A stretch of 64,000 nt of DNA from Melastoma dodecandrum. Taxonomy: Eukaryota > Streptophyta > Magnoliopsida > Myrtales > Melastomataceae. Position 1 is the stretch's first letter; each line of letters starts with the position of its first letter. The notes beneath the pieces were generated by a model. It made no database searches, was not told the origin of the DNA, and saw only the letters and a program-made list of their open reading frames with translations. The DNA is taken from the NCBI GenBank assembly GCA_029817715.1, contig JARUPY010000606.1, positions 3,348,001 to 3,412,000 on the forward strand, written 5' to 3'. A program made the translations under genes and the position numbers. Below, one piece after another: positions 60,004 through 64,000 of the stretch.

Positions 60004-60805
60004 TGCCGGTCCCGCATGTGCTGTCGAGGGCGTTGTGGCCGGTATGGGGATCCCGAAGCCGCCAGTTGTAGGGGTGACAGGAAAATAGGGTGATGGCCCA
60101 AGTGGTGCTGATTGATAGGGAGTTTGGCCCTAGTACGGATGATTGAGGGTAGTATGGTGGAATGTATGGAGGTGTTGTGATTGTCGAAAGAGGCGGTCCA
60201 CGCATGTATGGGTTATAGAAGGGTGCTATACTTGCGGAGATAACGGATCCGGGGATAGCATGGTTGTAGGGGGACGGAAGGCTTGATGAAGCGATTAAAC
60301 TTGGTTGAAAATATGGGTAGTAAGGTGGCATTGTAGATGTGGTAGATCCAGGCATGATAGGAGGAAGATGGGGGTTTTGGGTGACAACAGGAGCTGGTAT
60401 GGCTGCGGTCTGTCGTTGGAGTAGCTCAGTCATCATCGTCTTCAAAGATGATCACTCTGCGGTGAGTGATTCGACTTTGTTTCACAAGGAATTGTCGTCG
60501 GCACTTTGGGCCTGTGCAGGTGGTGCCGGAGGGGATGACGCAACGATTGGCACCGGTGATCTCTGTATTGCCGGTGCAGTGAAAGTCATCGGTGGGATGT
60601 ATGTCGGAGTCGCATTTCCTCCGGATGACCGCCCGATGGTAAAAACCGTGGCTTGGGAAGACAGGGGTGGAAAAGTTTCCAGGGAAACCACTGGTGTTGC
60701 TGCTGATGGAGACATGATGACGATGGGAGTTGAAGTAGCGGTCGTTGCAGATGATCCTATGTTGGGCGTCATCGTATCGACCGAGGAAACTCCTAAGCTA
60801 GCCAT
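59981..60805 (-). pseudogene. Gag N-terminal Pro/Thr-rich leader
   Basis: Low-complexity Ser/Thr/Pro/Ala-rich coding texture starts at MASLGVSSVDTMTPN (60805). It is interrupted by TGA codons near 60480 and 60450 and by a frame change near 60000 before the gag domain. Confidence 0.55.
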
Positions 60806-61215
60806 GCGTATCGTCCGGCTTCGCAGCTCGAACGGACGTATCCTCGGAAGATTAATTTTGGTACCCTGGTAGTTAAAAGAGTTGAATCAGCATTGAATAA
60901 TGTTATACATTGGATGCATGATATGTAATGATGTATGATCATGTCTAATGCAAGGATTGGATCGTAGTTACAATGAACTCAATCCAAGAGAGAGAAAGCA
61001 AGTTAGCGAAATGACATATAAGCCGGAGTTTTATTACAAATAGTACTAAGAAGTTTAACGAATAAAAGATGAAATGGGGCATCAAGCCCGTTATGATAGA
61101 ATCAGTCTTCAAATGCGATCCCAGGGAGTGTGGCGCTTCTTCTGGAAACGAGCTGACTGGGAGTCGATGTCCTTCTGACATTTTGAGGAAGGTTCGAACT
61201 CTTTATCTGTGAGAG

Positions 61216-62298
61216 TCATCCACACCGGGCGAGGTGTGCCGTTGCTCGCCGAATCACGCCCCTTGGTGGTGGGTTGTCCAAGTCGATCGGATCAAATGGT
61301 TTAGTTGGTGCTGTTATGATCCACAGAGTTCCCCCGAACTGGTGCATGACCCGAGCCGAACAGTAGTAGGATGTCCCGGTGACCCCGACGATCGGGATGT
61401 AATCTCCATCTGATGAGCTTACGATTGCCCAGTCCATGTCGAAGCATTTGGCCATCCGGTAGAAGTCATCTGGATCTAGAGAGCGAAAAAGAGCTCGAAC
61501 CCCTGCAAAGGTACGAGTCGGAAGCCGAGCGCGCTCTGATATGCGGTCGAGCAAATATGAAAATTGTTCTCGTCTGAATGATTTCCCGGTAATGCCGATG
61601 TGGATGTAGAACCATGCTTGGAGTAGTGTCGGGCTGAATGTGAACTTGTGATTTTGCAAACCTTCTCTAGCTCTGCGCGCAATTCGGGTGAGGCTGTAAT
61701 TTGTTTCGCAGACCAAATTGGGAAGAAAAGGCCTTTCTTCGAGGATCGCTTTTGTCAGATAGACCGTTTGCTTGTTGAGTAATGCTTCACTATACAGGTA
61801 GAGTATCGTCCCTGTGAACAAGAGAACAAATGCCCTCGCTGAGCCTTGACCATCTCCCATGCGTGGTTCATACGGCGTGTTACGCAACTCGAAGAGTCTG
61901 TTGACGTTGATGTGTCCTTCTGCGATAAACAAGCTAGGTACAACTGCTGGAGAGATTTGAAGAAGACGAGCTTTGTAGTTCATTGGCTTGTCGTCATAGG
62001 GTAGGGGGAGGATTCCTGAGTGAGGAGTGAGTGCAGATAAATCTCCATATTCTTCGTAGGTCGGTGCCAGTTCCAAAGTACCAAATCTGAGGGTATAGCT
62101 CTCGGGATCCCAGCGAGCGACGAGATGCTGAAGCAAGAACCAGTCGACCTCCATGCGGATTAGGTGAAAGAGACCTCCAAGTTTTTGTTGCACAAACTCC
62201 CGTTCTGAAGGTCTGAGCACATCGAGCCATCGTCGCAGCAAATCGATAGATGGAACACCTTTGCGTAGAACTATTGACTTCATGAGGTCAACCTGCAT
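61216..62298 (-). CDS. Ogre-type ORF1, plant-mobile-domain-like, 360 aa
   Basis: Intact frame from ATG 62298 to 61216, upstream of gag. Segments such as RRWLDVLRPSEREFVQQKLG, LVARWDPESYTLRFGTLELA and PTYEEYGDLSAL resemble the plant mobile domain/DUF7745-type proteins often found in transposable elements. The role in the Ogre life cycle is unknown. It is one of the few unbroken frames of the element. Confidence 0.8.
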   Translation of the reverse strand: MQVDLMKSIVLRKGVPSIDLLRRWLDVLRPSEREFVQQKLGGLFHLIRMEVDWFLLQHLVARWDPESYTLRFGTLELAPTYEEYGDLSALTPHSGILPLPYDDKPMNYKARLLQISPAVVPSLFIAEGHINVNRLFELRNTPYEPRMGDGQGSARAFVLLFTGTILYLYSEALLNKQTVYLTKAILEERPFLPNLVCETNYSLTRIARRAREGLQNHKFTFSPTLLQAWFYIHIGITGKSFRREQFSYLLDRISERARLPTRTFAGVRALFRSLDPDDFYRMAKCFDMDWAIVSSSDGDYIPIVGVTGTSYYCSARVMHQFGGTLWIITAPTKPFDPIDLDNPPPRGVIRRATAHLARCG

Positions 62299-62943
62299 GC
62301 TTGAATGTCATTCAATTGTAACAACAATCTAATCCAAATCCTAATATGAGGTGAATTCGCATGTGAGTTATTTATGTTTGAAGAGTAATGACATTGAACA
62401 AATATAGGTGCACCAATTATTGATCAGCTGGCACTTGTGTAGAATGAGTGCAAATGAATGTAATAATGTAAATAGGGGGAAATAGGGAAGGGAGTAAATG
62501 AATTGAGGAAACCCCCGCAATCAACCTAAACCGCTGCAAAATGAACAAAATTAGTTTTTACAATATATCGCATACAAGACCTGTCCCTGCACAGGTAACA
62601 GTCACTTAGTAACAACCAAATGCATATGCGGCGTCTGGTACCTGTAGTGGACAAACAATACTAGACTCTCGGATGAAGGCTTCTAAACCTCCCTCGGACT
62701 AAGGGAGGCGGGGTCCCGGCCAAAAAACATACCGCGAAGAGCAGCAGGCTGGGCGTCTCGGTGACCCCCCTAAAAATCCTAGCCCCGGGTTCGGGTATTC
62801 CTAGACATGCCTAGTAAGCGATAAACAAACACAACCATGAGGGCAGACAAAGGGCACCGAGCCAAGCAATGACATGCGCAAACAAAGACTTCACTCCTTA
62901 TGGGGAATGAAAATTAAGAGTGTTCGAAAAGAATCCCCATGTA

Positions 62944-62962
62944 GTCCCCAGCGGAGTCGCCA
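62944..62962 (-). promoter_or_regulatory. Primer-binding site of the gypsy element (tRNA-Arg type)
   Basis: The minus strand reads TGGCGACTCCGCTGGGGAC, the pattern associated with tRNA-Arg priming in Ogre elements. It lies about 650 nt upstream of ORF1. Confidence 0.75.
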
Positions 62963-64000
62963 TCCGGAATGTACGCGCGCCTTCCGGCCTAGCACGCGCT
63001 CTGCGGTTCGAACGACCCGATGATCCGGATCCGCTCCCCAAGGCCCAACCGGTCGACGTCACGACTCGAGCGTCAGACGCTGCGGAAGGGAATTGGGTGA
63101 TCCCTCCCTAGGTTCCTAACTGGGCCTGCTCGGGCCCTCGCCGACCGTCTCTGTTTTCCTAAGAGGCGGCGGGCGAAAGGCGGAGCATGATCCGAAAAAG
63201 GAACTTTCGGGAGAAATCGGGAGCGACTCGGGCCATCCGTTCCTCATCCAAAATGGCTCCGTAAAAAAAGGGTTGTAATTGTTTAACCTAGGTAAACTAT
63301 ACAGAGTCGCCACCGACTTTGTTTATAAAATCTGTTTTAAGTCGGAAAAAAACAGTGGTTCGAGGATCCTTAATTACTAACTCTTACACTTAGACATGCG
63401 AAAAGGTGGCGTTTGGTCAAAAGAATTTGTTTATGTTTAACGGGTGTTGGACCCGATCCGGGCATCACTCCGGACTTATGTCTCTATTTTACGGGCGTTG
63501 GACCCGATTCTGGCTTTTTGGGCCCGAACTCATGTTTATTTGTTTTACAAACAACATGCGATGATAAACCTATGGGCCTAAGGCATGCGGACAGGCACAG
63601 ACAATTATTGAGCTCAAATGGAGCGGGGAAGGGTGGTGATCGTGGGCCTATGCACTTGGGCCCACGACTTGTTACATGTGGAGGCCCGCACCTCCCTCAT
63701 GTACCTGAGGCATACTGGGATGATATGTCATCGGTTAAGCTTCATCAGTTGGGGGCCGCTTCAATGAAGCCTTCCACGGCGCCTCCTTGTCTTGTGCCAC
63801 GTTTCCTCTAGCCTTCATAATTCGTCATGTCGAATCCCTCGAAGTTATCGTTCGATTTTTTTTACGCAAAATAAACGAAAAATGGTTAGAAAATTCGAAT
63901 AATAGCAATCAATTACAAGTTGTCTTTGTATTTCTGTTTTTTTTAGGTAAATTGACAACGTGGAATTCTTACCACTCAATCGAGACTTTGTTGATTTTTT
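62963..64000 (-). repeat. Probable 5' LTR (partial) of the gypsy element
   Basis: Sequence on the far side of the primer site, running off the window. It has no coding capacity. Direct internal repeats of GGGCGTTGGACCCGATYC-like sequence occur at about 63440 and 63490. A second TGGCGACTC lies at about 63304-63312. The exact LTR terminus was not fixed. Confidence 0.55.

Larger units (their letters stand above)
52151..64000 (-). mobile_element. Ogre/Tat-type Ty3-gypsy retrotransposon, right end truncated by window
   Basis: Minus-strand order: LTR (off the right edge), primer site 62962-62944, ORF1 62298-61216, gag about 60872-58646, protease 57999-57514, G-patch segment 57332-57015, RT 56314-55496, RNase H 55489-55166, a second (archaeal-type) RNase H 55105-54400, integrase 54221-53194, tandem-repeat 3' region. 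An extra ORF before gag, a tRNA-Arg-like primer site and two RNase H domains are the marks of the Ogre/Tat lineage. Several frames are broken. The left boundary and the 3' LTR are not resolved. Confidence 0.88.

Overview
The window is nuclear DNA of a flowering plant. The evidence is multi-exon genes with canonical plant introns, plant-specific families (a galactan galactosyltransferase, a plant CTP synthase with a long C-terminal tail), Ogre/Tat and Copia retrotransposons, Mutator-like and hAT DNA transposons, and an endogenous pararetrovirus. The species cannot be named from sequence alone. All coordinates and exon joins below were worked out by eye from splice sites and reading frame.

Five host genes can be assembled with every intron in phase. 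They are CTP synthase (minus, 21 exons, 602 aa, 1350-5461), Arp2/3 complex subunit ARPC2 (plus, 9 exons, 333 aa, 24924-27555), a GT92 galactan beta-1,4-galactosyltransferase of the GALS type (minus, 2 exons, 493 aa, 28993-31366), a large RING-finger protein (minus, 7 exons, 866 aa, 37493-40684) and a tiny 81-aa membrane protein, possibly a mitochondrial complex I accessory subunit (plus, 3 exons, 42035-43261).

Mobile DNA fills most of the rest. (1) 7.6-16.2 kb holds one circularly permuted genome equivalent of a caulimovirid endogenous pararetrovirus. Its order is coat protein, movement protein, protease, reverse transcriptase and RNase H, followed by a large second ORF with zinc knuckles and Lys-rich repeats that I do not recognise. 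A promoter, a small coiled-coil ORF and a tRNA-Met primer site close the circle. (2) 32077-37053 is a Mutator-like element with 217-bp inverted repeats and a perfect 9-bp target duplication. It carries a broken transposase and, convergent to it, an intact GRF-zinc-finger/coiled-coil/transmembrane gene. (3) Two foldback MITEs (18617-19198 and 41115-41701) share terminal sequence with that element. (4) 43698-47553 is a hAT element with a perfect 8-bp duplication and a decayed transposase. (5) Two Copia fragments lie at 21.3-22.0 kb and 48.2-50.4 kb. (6) From about 52 kb to the right edge lies a minus-strand Ogre/Tat-type Ty3-gypsy element, with tandem repeats in its 3' region, two RNase H domains, an extra ORF1 and a tRNA-Arg-type primer site. 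Its LTR runs off the window.

The most novel-looking content is the pararetrovirus (domain order, an apparent single polyprotein frame, and the unrecognised ORF2) and the intact accessory gene preserved inside the decayed Mutator-like element.
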